The notes: a model not told the origin generated them from the letters alone. A DNA stretch of 16,331 bases from an uncultured Lachnospiraceae bacterium (GCA_902797785.1 CADBUD010000032.1:1-16331), one strand, 5' to 3'. Shown: positions 6,336-14,675, counted from the stretch's first letter. Numbers and translations: made by a program.

Positions 6336-7357
6336 TTTGTTATTCCCTGCTCCTGCATTTCCTCCCTAAAGCTTTGGCAGATTTCTTCCATTTGCTCATA
6401 ACCTGCCTCTCCCCGATGGTCGGAAAGCTCATAATTCTGTTTTAGGTATTCATTTAAATAATTTGTGAATTTTATGGCTCCAAAAACATTCATATGGGTC
6501 TCATCCCTGGCATCGGTTTTTTCCTGATAACCGATCTCCTCTTCGAGCTGATTCCCATTGAGGTACGCATACGGCATTCCCTCCCAGGTAATGTTCTGAC
6601 CATTTGGAATGTCTAGAAACAGTACCTCAATTCCTTTTTCTTTGCACAGCTCCATCATTTTCTGAAAATATGCCTGCCAACGCTCTGATAGATTTACCGG
6701 AAGCTCCTGCGTAACGATTTCTTTCTCCCAGACATCTTTCACAATGCAGAAGCCATTGTAGATCGGATATTCTCCATCCTGTCCGTTCCGTCTGCCAAAG
6801 TCGTATCCAGAAAGCTCCTTCCAGCGGGTATGAAACCGCAGAAACGGCAGATAATAGTTGATCTGTTCCTTAACCGGAAGATATTCGGACATCAGCTTGA
6901 TTTTTTCCGCTGAGAGCGGCAGCGTGTCCAAATTAATATGCGCATGATATTCATCATAGACCAATCCATAATAATCCGAAGGATTGATCAAAATACTAAT
7001 ATCAAAAATAATGAGTTTCGGCTTCTGGGTCTTTAATGCCTCTTTTAAGGATAGATATGTAAACGGAACGGTCTGGTTCCGGCTGACGTAATTATACGCC
7101 GAAATTCCACTCTTCTCCCAGAGCAGCGGCGCTGCTATCCCTGACATCATATGACTGGAGCCCACAATCAGAACATCGATGGTATTCTCCTTTAACTCGC
7201 GGTACTGCGAGATCCGGCGATCCGTAGACCATTCTTCTTTATCTTTGTAGCCAAAGATTTTATTTTCCGCGGAGAGAACCGCCAGACAGAACAGGAAAAA
7301 TATGAGCGCGGAAGCCACGACTCTTTTTTTCTTTGATTCTTCGCTTTTCTTTTTCAT
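6332..7357 (-). CDS. Membrane-anchored SGNH/DltD-like hydrolase or acyltransferase partner
   Basis: A 341-residue protein with a lysine-rich N-terminus and a single membrane span (about 12-31), placing the rest outside the cell. VLIVGSSHMMSG (62-73) carries the nucleophile-containing block I in the GSSH form, and DETHMNVFGA (285-294) supplies Asp285 and His288 of an SGNH-type triad; FLDIPNGQN (247-255) is the strand before it. DltD, which acts in D-alanylation of teichoic acids, and the SGNH partners of membrane O-acyltransferases share this plan. A role in adding or removing an acyl group on the surface glycan fits, but no MBOAT-type acyltransferase is in the window. I chose ATG 7357 because AAAGGA lies just upstream; an in-frame ATG at 7402 has no ribosome site and touches the previous stop. 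Its end overlaps the next GT2 by ATGA. Confidence 0.83.
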   Translation of the reverse strand: MKKKSEESKKKRVVASALIFFLFCLAVLSAENKIFGYKDKEEWSTDRRISQYRELKENTIDVLIVGSSHMMSGIAAPLLWEKSGISAYNYVSRNQTVPFTYLSLKEALKTQKPKLIIFDISILINPSDYYGLVYDEYHAHINLDTLPLSAEKIKLMSEYLPVKEQINYYLPFLRFHTRWKELSGYDFGRRNGQDGEYPIYNGFCIVKDVWEKEIVTQELPVNLSERWQAYFQKMMELCKEKGIEVLFLDIPNGQNITWEGMPYAYLNGNQLEEEIGYQEKTDARDETHMNVFGAIKFTNYLNEYLKQNYELSDHRGEAGYEQMEEICQSFREEMQEQGITK

Positions 7358-7393
7358 TGCTATTCCTTTTCTACTTTTCCTACTTTCCTCTAC

Positions 7394-7414
7394 ATGACGC
7401 ATTTACTGCGTCAT
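7394..7414. repeat. Perfect 8-bp hairpin enclosing the stop codon of the FAD gene
   Basis: ATGACGCA (7394-7401) and TGCGTCAT (7407-7414) are exact complements around a 5-base loop. On the transcribed strand the loop holds the TAA of the upstream FAD-oxidoreductase gene, about 40 bases before the SGNH start at 7357. Without a T-tract it is not a standard terminator; it could influence translational coupling or mRNA stability. Confidence 0.65.
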
Positions 7415-8530
7415 CAACAATACCTCATCCAAATCATAGACCGTATTGATCTTTCCGGAAAGAACACTGACAAAATACGGCTCTTCCTGATGAATCCTGA
7501 CAACCGTAGGCCGGGAATCATCGACCTCCGAAGCCGACAGAATCGGTTTCATGGAATAGAGGGATTTTACATAGGTAAATCCATATTCTTCCCGGAGATA
7601 TTTTTTTGCCAACCTGGACATATAAGGCCATGCGCTCTCCGGCTTTGCCGCACAGTCATTGCAATTATATAATTGCTCTTTCCCGCATTTGCCTTTGCTC
7701 CTCTCTTGACAAGGGAACTGAGGAAGAAGATGATGATCCGTTTCATGTGGGGTAAATGTCACAGAGGTCAAGGAATGAAGGCCTGTCTTTCCAAATGGCA
7801 TAATGGAAAAAAACGGTCCATCCATGACCGTAATCCCGATGTTTTTCAACCGCTCCCCTGCTTCACAAAGAATAATCTCACACAATTCATACTTGATGGG
7901 AAAGGGTTCCATTCCCAGCATAGAAATAATCTGATTCGTCGAGGCATAGGAAGCATTCAGCAGATACCCGGTCTGATCACAGTTTCCCAGACGGTCCCTT
8001 ACCTCATAGACCGATCCTTTTTTTGCACATTGTACCGCACAGGCGCCAAATCTTAACGTTACTCCGGAATATTTTTTCAGTTCATTTAAAAAATATCCCT
8101 TCAAGATCTGTGCATCATATGTGTACTCTCTCGTAAGGAACGCTCCGTCACACATTCCCTCTAAGAAATACCGCCCCGGATCCACATCCTCACAGGGAAT
8201 CCCGGCAGAGCTGCAGAAGCTGCGGAACTGCTCTGCATTGGTCCAGGAATAATTCCGGGAGGTCGCATAGATCTGATTGAATTCTTCTAAGACACAGAAT
8301 CCATAATCCTCTAAAAAGCGTTCAAAATAACCCGCAGATTTTTGGGCTGTAGAGAGAGAACGCGGATAATGATACCCCATATGAACCCTTGCCTGATTGA
8401 TTGTCGTTGCCCTCCTAAATGGCGTTTCATCTGCCTCAAGCAACAGAACCGATTCCTTTCGCCTTGCACTAAAAAGCGCGCTGTACAAGCCATACAGCCC
8501 ACCTCCAATGATGATTTTATCATACCTCAT
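7403..8530 (-). CDS. FAD-dependent oxidoreductase (DAO family) with a four-Cys insert
   Basis: A 375-residue flavoprotein. IIIGGGLYGLYSA (6-18) is the dinucleotide-binding GxGxxG motif, LLLEAD (29-34) the acidic end of the second strand, and NQARVHMGYHYPRS (45-58) a signature I associate with DAO-type enzymes found in polysaccharide clusters. The C-terminal SGKINTVYDLDE (358-369) fits the second FAD contact. Residues 270-293 contain Cys274, Cys282, Cys290 and Cys293 (spacing x7, x7, x2), which could bind zinc or an iron-sulfur centre; I know of no role for it. Likely it oxidises an alcohol or amine on a sugar or polyol; substrate unknown. ATG 8530 follows AAGGA and overlaps the GT-C gene by 11 bases. 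An ordinary amino-acid or glycerol-phosphate oxidase is the alternative. Confidence 0.85.
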   Translation of the reverse strand: MRYDKIIIGGGLYGLYSALFSARRKESVLLLEADETPFRRATTINQARVHMGYHYPRSLSTAQKSAGYFERFLEDYGFCVLEEFNQIYATSRNYSWTNAEQFRSFCSSAGIPCEDVDPGRYFLEGMCDGAFLTREYTYDAQILKGYFLNELKKYSGVTLRFGACAVQCAKKGSVYEVRDRLGNCDQTGYLLNASYASTNQIISMLGMEPFPIKYELCEIILCEAGERLKNIGITVMDGPFFSIMPFGKTGLHSLTSVTFTPHETDHHLLPQFPCQERSKGKCGKEQLYNCNDCAAKPESAWPYMSRLAKKYLREEYGFTYVKSLYSMKPILSASEVDDSRPTVVRIHQEEPYFVSVLSGKINTVYDLDEVLLMTQ

Positions 8531-9926
8531 GTTCTCTTCCTTTTCCCTCTGAATCTATTTCGTAAAATGTCTTTGTTTCTTCTACGATATCTTTAATCAG
8601 GAAAATCATGACCAGCAGTATCGCAAAGGCAAAATAACGATAATGCCACAGATAGAATCTCCATAAATAAAAGGAATAAGAATTATAGGAAGCCAGCAAA
8701 ATCACCGGACAATAGTACCATTTTTTAGTAAACACAAAGGCAAAGGCTACCGAAACCAGGTCAGCAGCCAGATAATACCGGTCATGCATATGAGGAAGGC
8801 AGTATGGAACCAATAAAAGAACCAGTAAAGCCAGCCGTAAATAAGCAGCGTGATTTAAGTATTTTACGTAGTAATATGCATAGGCGCAGACCGTCAGACA
8901 GAGCAAGGCTGTCAAAAGGATTCCAAAGGTGGAGGCGATTCCATCTACGACTCTCTTTCCGCCATCGGTAAACAGCATGTACAGATTCGGGAAGCCTTCA
9001 GACAAAATGGAAATCTCCCCCGTCTGGTTCATATAGATCATCAAGGTCGCCTTCAGGCTTTTCCCTGTCAGGAATGCCGGTGTCATCAGTGCCAGATAGC
9101 TGAGTACGAACAGATAGCAGTCCCGGAACCGAATTTTATTCGTCAAAAAAAAGAAAAACAGCACCGGCAGGAAAAAAACGGTCTGTATTTTAAAGGCCAG
9201 CGCCATTCCTCCCAAAAGATAGCATCTTCTGGAACACTCTGTGAGACCATAATACATACTTCCGATTCCCAAAGCCACGTAAATCGAATCGCACTGCCCC
9301 CAATAGGATCCGTTCAGTAACAGTGTCGGAACGCACAGGGTGATAAAAAACGCAAACAGCGCCACAACATGACGCTTTGGGTAAAAATGCTCTACCAGTT
9401 TCATCACAAACCATGCCGCAGCCAGATCAAAGGCGATAGAAACATATTTTAACAGAAAAAACGAAGTGATCCGGTCAAACTGCAGTCGGGCTATGGCAAT
9501 CATGATGGTCAGATACGGAATATTATAATTGCTGCTAAAATCAGAAGCCAGATACGAAAATCCATCAAACCGGCGCATTTGCCGCATCCATGTCCAGATA
9601 AACCTTGCCATATCATCAGAAACAAACGGCAGGACTGTAAACCGCATGGCCAAAAGAATGGCTAACAATACGGCAATGACGGCCAAAGTATAGATACTCT
9701 TTCCGTATTTGGTCCGGTAGAACAACAATAACATTCCCAGATAAAACAAAGAATAGACCATGCAGAGCATCGGTTTGGTCTGCTGAACCACCGTCCCCAT
9801 GCTCCCATACAAACGAAATACGACGACAAAAAAGAGAAGCCATGCAAACAGGATCAGTACCAGGCACAGCTTTTTTTCATGTTTTATCAGCTTATCGTAT
9901 TTCATCAATTGTTCCTGTGAAATCAT
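8520..9926 (-). CDS. Multi-pass GT-C-like membrane glycosyltransferase
   Basis: A 468-residue integral membrane protein with roughly ten to twelve hydrophobic segments (first near 20-37, then 52-70 and 80-98). The loop after the third carries VSDDMARF (102-109), the acidic pair expected as catalytic residues of GT-C enzymes that use polyprenyl-phosphate sugars on the outer face. NGSYWGQCDSIY (205-216) and PHMHDRYYLAAD (378-389) resemble motifs of PIG-M/GT39/GT87-type transferases. It probably transfers the sugar delivered by the GtrB-like and GtrA-like proteins onto a surface polymer (inference). The start ATG 9926 has a strong AGGAGG site, sits 12 bases after the gtrA-family stop, and the stop overlaps the FAD gene by 11 bases. 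Acceptor and sugar are unknown. Two shorter frames within it are shadows. Confidence 0.88.
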   Translation of the reverse strand: MISQEQLMKYDKLIKHEKKLCLVLILFAWLLFFVVVFRLYGSMGTVVQQTKPMLCMVYSLFYLGMLLLFYRTKYGKSIYTLAVIAVLLAILLAMRFTVLPFVSDDMARFIWTWMRQMRRFDGFSYLASDFSSNYNIPYLTIMIAIARLQFDRITSFFLLKYVSIAFDLAAAWFVMKLVEHFYPKRHVVALFAFFITLCVPTLLLNGSYWGQCDSIYVALGIGSMYYGLTECSRRCYLLGGMALAFKIQTVFFLPVLFFFFLTNKIRFRDCYLFVLSYLALMTPAFLTGKSLKATLMIYMNQTGEISILSEGFPNLYMLFTDGGKRVVDGIASTFGILLTALLCLTVCAYAYYYVKYLNHAAYLRLALLVLLLVPYCLPHMHDRYYLAADLVSVAFAFVFTKKWYYCPVILLASYNSYSFYLWRFYLWHYRYFAFAILLVMIFLIKDIVEETKTFYEIDSEGKGREHEV

Positions 9927-9938
9927 TCCCTTCCTCCT

Positions 9939-10451
9939 CTATACCGCATCTTCTTTTTTGGTCCGGAACGCCCATAATTTATTCAGGACAAAATTAATCG
10001 GTGTCACAATAAAAATATTCAGAATCGGCGCCAAAAACTCAGATACATGTAGTACCTCGCACCAGAAAATCAAAAGCAGTGGGGCAAGCAACAGACCGGA
10101 TACCCCATAGGCTAAGAACACCTTGATCAAAGCCCAGATGGGATTCCTCTGCTCTCCCTCTTTTTTCTGGAACACAAAACGATTGTTCCAGAAAAAAGAG
10201 TTCAACGTAGCAACAACAAATCCAACATACTGTCCGACCAGATAATGGAAGCCCAATAGTAAGAACAGGACATAGATCAGATAGCTGATGAGCGTGTTAG
10301 AAACACCGATCAAGGCAAATTTTACAAATTGAAAAAAAGAAACCCACTGCTCCTCTGACAGTGTAATCTTAAACAACCGCAGGAACCATCCGACCACTGC
10401 TCTAACTAGCAGTTCGAACAAATCCCATAATTTCTTTCCGATCCTTTCCAT
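9939..10451 (-). CDS. GtrA-family membrane protein (polyprenyl-phosphate sugar flippase)
   Basis: A 170-residue protein with a basic amphipathic N-terminus and four membrane segments near 42-65, 70-90, 108-130 and 138-158. The two conserved polar turns of GtrA proteins are clear: NSFFWNNRFVFQ (84-95) and NFVLNKLWAFR (153-163), which look like an internal repeat. GtrA/GtcA proteins are thought to flip undecaprenyl-phosphate-linked sugars across the membrane. The matching GtrB-like enzymes lie downstream (3381-4331 and 5400-6335) rather than beside it. GGAGG precedes ATG 10451. It is 28 bases downstream of the HPr gene and 12 bases before the GT-C gene, so it joins the core operon to the glycan cluster. 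The N-terminal 35 residues are longer than in minimal GtrA proteins. Confidence 0.93.
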   Translation of the reverse strand: MERIGKKLWDLFELLVRAVVGWFLRLFKITLSEEQWVSFFQFVKFALIGVSNTLISYLIYVLFLLLGFHYLVGQYVGFVVATLNSFFWNNRFVFQKKEGEQRNPIWALIKVFLAYGVSGLLLAPLLLIFWCEVLHVSEFLAPILNIFIVTPINFVLNKLWAFRTKKEDAV

Positions 10452-10479
10452 TTTCTGACCTCCAAAAACTTCCTTTCCT

Positions 10480-10743
10480 TTATTCTCCCAATCCGCTCTG
10501 AATCAGTAAAATCATTTCGCGAAGTGCCGTATCCTCATCCTCGCCTTCACAGATCAGTTCAATTTCATCTCCACATTTGACACATGCTGCCAATACGCTC
10601 AATACACTTTTCGCATTTGAAACCGTATGATTATGGGAAAATTGTACACTGGACTGATACTTCATCGCCTGATTACATAACAAGCCGGCAGGACGCAGAT
10701 GCAGTCCTGTCGGATTTTTCACTATAACTTTTTCACTTACCAT
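10480..10743 (-). CDS. ptsH: HPr-type phosphocarrier protein
   Basis: An 87-residue HPr when read from ATG 10743. The phosphoryl-accepting histidine lies in NPTGLHLRPAG (10-20) as His15, and the regulatory serine in NAKSVLSV (43-50) as Ser46, the site of HPr kinase in Firmicutes. It therefore looks able to serve both PTS sugar transport and carbon-catabolite signalling; the paralogue Crh, which lacks His15, is ruled out. An in-frame ATG at 10800 would add 19 residues not found in HPr, and that stretch holds a hairpin, so I treat it as leader. GGGAAGAAG lies just before ATG 10743. The usual ptsI neighbour is absent; here the gene sits between glmM and the gtrA-family gene. Confidence 0.93.
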   Translation of the reverse strand: MVSEKVIVKNPTGLHLRPAGLLCNQAMKYQSSVQFSHNHTVSNAKSVLSVLAACVKCGDEIELICEGEDEDTALREMILLIQSGLGE

Positions 10744-10762
10744 AAAATCTTCTTCCCTTCTC

Positions 10763-10792
10763 CAATCAGGAAACCAAAATTTCCTGAAATTG
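10763..10792. promoter_or_regulatory. Hairpin in the leader of the HPr gene
   Basis: CAGGAAA (10767-10773) and TTTCCTG (10780-10786) pair around a 6-base loop; CAAT and ATTG extend the stem by four pairs across a 2-base bulge. It lies directly upstream of the ribosome site for ATG 10743 in the glmM-HPr spacer. No T-tract follows the stem on the minus strand. It could tune HPr translation or mark mRNA processing between glmM and HPr. Confidence 0.55.
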
Positions 10793-10831
10793 CTTTGCAT
10801 GGATACAAAGAATGTCCTGCCTGACAGATTC

Positions 10832-12181
10832 TTAGAGCATCGTATGACTGATCAGATCTGCAAGCTTCCTTGCTTCCTCTTCAATCATCTTTTGGTCTTT
10901 TCCTTCAATCATGACTCTGACCTTTGGCTCTGTCCCTGACGGACGAATCAGGACTCTTCCCTCTCCTGCAAACTTTTGTTCTAATTTTTCAATTGCATTC
11001 GCTATTTCCGAATACTCCATATATTGTTCTTTTTTGTGGTTGGGAACCGGTGCATTCACCAGTGCCTGAGGCATGACTTCCATAACGGACGCCAGCTCAG
11101 AAAGCTTTTTCTTTGACTCGTTCATTACCTCCAACAGATGAAGAGCGCTGATCAATCCATCTCCTGTTGTATTCTCATCCAGGAAAATAATATGTCCTGA
11201 CTGCTCGCCGCCAAGATTCGCTCCGATTTCTTTCATCCGTTCTAAAACATACCGGTCGCCTACCTTTGTTTTTTCGATGTGGATTCCTTCACGTTCTCCC
11301 ATTTTAAAGAATCCAAGATTGCTCATCACTGTCGCAACAATCGTGTCCTGCTTTAATGTGCCCTTCTGCTTCATGTGATTTCCACAGATTGCCATCAGCT
11401 CATCCCCATCTACGATTTTTCCATTTTCATCTACCGCCAGCATCCGGTCCGCATCCCCGTCAAAAGCAATTCCTAAATCTGCCTTTTCATATACGACTCT
11501 CGCCTGGAGCTCCTCCATATGGGTAGAGCCACAGTTAGCGTTGATATTGGTACCATCCGGGCTGATATGGATTGGAATCACCTCTGCTCCCAGTTCGGAC
11601 AAGGTCTCCACTGCTGTGTAATGCGCAGCACCCTCCGCACAGTCAACCACCATCTTCATTCCCTTAAGATCTAAAGAAACAATGCCTTTAGCAAAACGGA
11701 TATAATCCTCTCTGGCATCCAGCTTATACTCGACCTTTCCGATTTCTGAACCGGTTACCAGCCGAATATCCTTCATTTTGTTTTTTATGTAGGACTCAAT
11801 TTCATCCTCTAATTCATCCTTGAGCTTGTAGCCTTCATTGTCAAAAAACTTGATACCGTTAAACTCCATCGGATTATGGGACGCAGAAATCATGACACCT
11901 GCATCGACCTTATATTTTTTGGTCAGATAGGCGATTGCCGGGGTCGGAAGAACTCCAATGTAAACGGCATTTGCTCCCACGGAACAAATGCCCGCCATCA
12001 ATGCATTGGCCAGCATTCCTCCGGAAATCCTGGTGTCACATCCTACAATAATGGTCGGTTTATGTTCGTTCTCTTTTGTCAGCGCATAGGCGCCCGCCTG
12101 GCCTAACTGCATAGCCAGTTCTATAGTCAACTCTCCATTCGCAACTCCTCGTACTCCATCTGTTCCAAATAATCTTGCCAT
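10832..12181 (-). CDS. glmM: Phosphoglucosamine mutase
   Basis: A 449-residue GlmM, the normal length. It converts glucosamine-6-phosphate to glucosamine-1-phosphate, the cytoplasmic step that feeds UDP-GlcNAc for peptidoglycan and surface glycans. All family landmarks are present: MARLFGTDGVRG start, the phosphoserine loop MISASHNP (97-104, Ser101), the metal site DGDADR (241-246), GGEQSGH (324-330) and the phosphate-binding RPSGTEP (413-419). AGGAGG eight bases before ATG 12181 fixes the start. Its place after cdaA and cdaR matches the order known widely in Firmicutes, where CdaA, CdaR and GlmM interact and GlmM restrains c-di-AMP synthesis. A 99-base spacer with a hairpin separates it from cdaR. 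Confidence 0.98.
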   Translation of the reverse strand: MARLFGTDGVRGVANGELTIELAMQLGQAGAYALTKENEHKPTIIVGCDTRISGGMLANALMAGICSVGANAVYIGVLPTPAIAYLTKKYKVDAGVMISASHNPMEFNGIKFFDNEGYKLKDELEDEIESYIKNKMKDIRLVTGSEIGKVEYKLDAREDYIRFAKGIVSLDLKGMKMVVDCAEGAAHYTAVETLSELGAEVIPIHISPDGTNINANCGSTHMEELQARVVYEKADLGIAFDGDADRMLAVDENGKIVDGDELMAICGNHMKQKGTLKQDTIVATVMSNLGFFKMGEREGIHIEKTKVGDRYVLERMKEIGANLGGEQSGHIIFLDENTTGDGLISALHLLEVMNESKKKLSELASVMEVMPQALVNAPVPNHKKEQYMEYSEIANAIEKLEQKFAGEGRVLIRPSGTEPKVRVMIEGKDQKMIEEEARKLADLISHTML

Positions 12182-12239
12182 TTTTTCCTCCTAAATTATA
12201 CTCTGATTTCCCGGCTTCCTTCCGGCTTCTCTTTTACGC

Positions 12240-12267
12240 ATAGGAAACGAATTTATCCGTTCCCTAT
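12240..12267. promoter_or_regulatory. 10-pair hairpin in the cdaR-glmM spacer
   Basis: ATAGGAAACG (12240-12249) and CGTTCCCTAT (12258-12267) pair around an 8-base loop with one mismatch, which is a G-U pair in the minus-strand RNA. It begins 13 bases after the cdaR stop. No T-tract follows, so full termination is unlikely; the adjacent purine-rich tract with a repeated AAGCCGG leads into the glmM ribosome site. Confidence 0.5.
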
Positions 12268-12280
12268 ATCTACTCCTAAC

Positions 12281-13798
12281 TTAGCCATCAATGGCCGAAT
12301 CTGAAGTGACATCTATGACCGGACTCTCCTCTTCCTGGGAATCCTGTGTCTCGCTCCCTTCCGAATCTCCGGCCGAATCATCCTCTTCTTCCAGAGATGT
12401 CTTTTTTTCAGAAGAATTTTGATCCTTTTTGGTATTGTCCTTGGTATTGGATGTTTTCTCTTTAGAACCTGTTTCGGATGCTTCTGATTTTGATGTTTTT
12501 GATGATTTTTGGGATGTTTCTTCTTCCTCAGGTTCTTCTGTCACAGTCACCTGAGGCTCTGTATGTTTGATATTCATCCAGAGCAATGTTGCGCTGACCT
12601 GAGAAATCCCTTCCGGAAATGTCCAGTTCACCGGAAGTGCCACCTGCCCCTCCTCGTATCCGGAAACATCGACTTCACCTACAATCTGATCCTCCGTCAG
12701 AGCCAGGACATCCGCTGAGGTTCCACTGATCTCTACTTCTACATTTTCTCCATTGAGAAATTCAATCTCATATCCCTCCGGGAGACCATTAATCGTAATA
12801 TTTCCCACCGGAATCGTAATCGTCTTTTGCTGGATTGCCTCGATATGAATCGTTACTGCGATATTTGCAGCATCCGCATCGTACAGCTCTGCCCCTTCCG
12901 GCAGATACTTTGTTACATCAATGGCCTCTTCCACATCCTCTGTCGCTTCGCTGATATCAAATGCTGTGGATGGAATCTGTATGCTGTCAATTCCCGCCAG
13001 AACGGAATGCTCTCCTTTGATCAGAACGGTCTCCGGATTGTACTCAATTCCATTATATCGATATCCGTTTTTTGTCGTTTGATCGATGGAAAACTCCAAC
13101 GGAACGCTCTTCGTCTCTAAAATCTGCACTTGAACCGAAATTTTCTTTTCACTTATGGTCAGTCTGGAATTGGTAATCAGCTGATCATTGGCATCATAAA
13201 GCTCTGGTTTGATCTTGGTATCCAAATCCGAACTACAGCGGTCTACATCAACCATCACCATGACCTTATTCACCTGTCCTACCACAGACTGTGGTCCTGT
13301 GATGCGCACGACATTTGGAGAAATCTTAATTTTGCCGATGGCATATCCATCTGCCGGCGTTCCCGTGGTGCTTGTCATCACTGCCAACTGCTTCGTTTCC
13401 ATATTTTCAATGCTGATTTTCATATTCCGTATATTGGGCACGATATCATCGGCTGAAATCTGAGGATTGCTGCAGCTGACAGAAATCGGCACATAACCAT
13501 CATACATGATTTCCTCCATATCCGCAACAGCTTCAAAATCCGATTTTCTCAGGTTCGATAACAGGGAACGCTTTGCCTTTACCGTCACAGTAATGATATT
13601 TGTGTCATCCAGGATATCATATGTCTGCCCCTGGTTTTTTATCACTGTTTCATTTTTAACAGAAACCTCTATCCCTGTATATTGCTTTGACACCACAGGA
13701 TCATCTATATTTACAACAATCAGCCAAAGTATAAATGCACAAATCACTGAAATAATCTTGAGTCCCAGATTATTTGTGATTTTTTTCATGATTTGCAT
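12281..13798 (-). CDS. cdaR: CdaR, YbbR-domain regulator of CdaA, with long acidic tail
   Basis: A 505-residue protein with one N-terminal membrane span (about 12-30) and a large outer part. Four YbbR-type domains can be laid out near 40-130, 136-225, 228-320 and 324-412; their repeated pattern is a V-x-G-[PE] turn such as RITGPQSVV (165-173), LIKGEHSVL (259-267) and EISGTSADV (356-364). Residues 414-505 form a low-complexity Ser/Glu/Lys tail. CdaR binds CdaA and modulates c-di-AMP production. ATG 13798 is chosen because GAGGTGG lies 7 bases upstream; Met4 is an alternative. The gene overlaps cdaA by 29 bases, typical of the pair. The tail is much longer than the YbbR core needs and may contact the cell wall (inference). 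Confidence 0.95.
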   Translation of the reverse strand: MQIMKKITNNLGLKIISVICAFILWLIVVNIDDPVVSKQYTGIEVSVKNETVIKNQGQTYDILDDTNIITVTVKAKRSLLSNLRKSDFEAVADMEEIMYDGYVPISVSCSNPQISADDIVPNIRNMKISIENMETKQLAVMTSTTGTPADGYAIGKIKISPNVVRITGPQSVVGQVNKVMVMVDVDRCSSDLDTKIKPELYDANDQLITNSRLTISEKKISVQVQILETKSVPLEFSIDQTTKNGYRYNGIEYNPETVLIKGEHSVLAGIDSIQIPSTAFDISEATEDVEEAIDVTKYLPEGAELYDADAANIAVTIHIEAIQQKTITIPVGNITINGLPEGYEIEFLNGENVEVEISGTSADVLALTEDQIVGEVDVSGYEEGQVALPVNWTFPEGISQVSATLLWMNIKHTEPQVTVTEEPEEEETSQKSSKTSKSEASETGSKEKTSNTKDNTKKDQNSSEKKTSLEEEDDSAGDSEGSETQDSQEEESPVIDVTSDSAIDG

Positions 13799-14660
13799 TC
13801 TGCTTCCACCTCGCCTTCCATTTGTGGATCTTTTTTCTGCCGATCTTTTTTTCCTCCGGATGAATATTCTTTAAAAGCTCCAACTCCGCTCTTAGGGAGT
13901 CTGAGTTCATATTTCGGATAATTTTGCCTTCTTTTGCTATGGATACCTTTCCGGTCTCCTCTGATACGATTACTGTGACAGAATCTGAAACATCACTAAT
14001 GCCGACTCCGGCACGGTGCCTGGTTCCCAATTCCTTGCTCAGCTCCATATTATCCGATAACGGCAGATAACAGGTCGCTGCCACGATTCTGTTTTTTCTC
14101 ACGATCACAGCCCCATCATGCAGCGGGGTGTTATGCTCAAAAATATTGATCAACAGCTGGTTGGAAATCACGGAATCGATCATGATTCCTGTTCGGATAT
14201 ACTCATCCAGATTGACCGAATTTTCCAGAACAATCAATGCCCCGGTCTTTACCTTTCCCATTTCAAAAGCAGCCCTGATGATTTCCCGGATTGTCCGGTC
14301 CGTCAGATCCTCTTCCTCGAGCCCCCCCTGTTCAAACAATCCTTTAAAAAACTGCTTTCTACCAATCTCCTCCAGCGCTTTCCTCAGCTCCGGCTGGAAT
14401 ACAATGACCACAGCTATGATCATCACGCTCAGCGTACGCTCTGCAATCCAAATAATCGTGTTCATATGGAACAGGGCAGCAAACATAATAAAGACCAAAA
14501 TAACCAGAATTCCCTTGAACAATGCCCATGCCCTAGTCGTCTGAATAAAGCGCATGACCTCATAGATTACAAACGTCAGGATAATAATCTCTATAATGTC
14601 TGTCACTGTGATCGACGGAATTGCCATATTATGTTCTATAAATCTATAAATATGTTCCAC
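13770..14660 (-). CDS. cdaA: Diadenylate cyclase CdaA (c-di-AMP synthase)
   Basis: A 296-residue CdaA that joins two ATP into cyclic di-AMP at the membrane. Three N-terminal membrane segments (about 21-38, 46-64 and 68-88) are followed by the DAC domain, whose catalytic motifs are intact: HDGAV (181-185, DGA at 182-184) and GTRHRA (212-217, RHR at 214-216). The C-terminal tail after residue 250 is strongly basic. The start codon is GTG at 14660, supported by GGAGG seven bases upstream; the first in-frame ATG, at residue 12, would cut into the N-terminus. The gene is 15 bases after an uncharacterised membrane gene and overlaps cdaR, in the conserved cdaA-cdaR-glmM order. It contains a G7 run at 14322-14328. 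Confidence 0.98.
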   Translation of the reverse strand: MEHIYRFIEHNMAIPSITVTDIIEIIILTFVIYEVMRFIQTTRAWALFKGILVILVFIMFAALFHMNTIIWIAERTLSVMIIAVVIVFQPELRKALEEIGRKQFFKGLFEQGGLEEEDLTDRTIREIIRAAFEMGKVKTGALIVLENSVNLDEYIRTGIMIDSVISNQLLINIFEHNTPLHDGAVIVRKNRIVAATCYLPLSDNMELSKELGTRHRAGVGISDVSDSVTVIVSEETGKVSIAKEGKIIRNMNSDSLRAELELLKNIHPEEKKIGRKKIHKWKARWKQNANHEKNHK

Positions 14661-14675
14661 CGTTCTTCCTCCATT

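Noticed and set aside
10744..10800. Longer HPr start at ATG 10800
   Set aside because: It adds 19 residues foreign to HPr; starting at 10743 gives the standard 87 residues with His15 and Ser46 in register.
12191..12210. TATAAT just upstream of glmM as a promoter
   Set aside because: It stands directly before the AGGAGG site, so transcription would start in or after the ribosome site, and no -35 match lies 16-18 bases upstream.
14322..14328. G7 run in cdaA as a phase-variation tract
   Set aside because: The gene is usually essential or important in Firmicutes, seven G is short, and the run encodes Gly-Gly in normal context.
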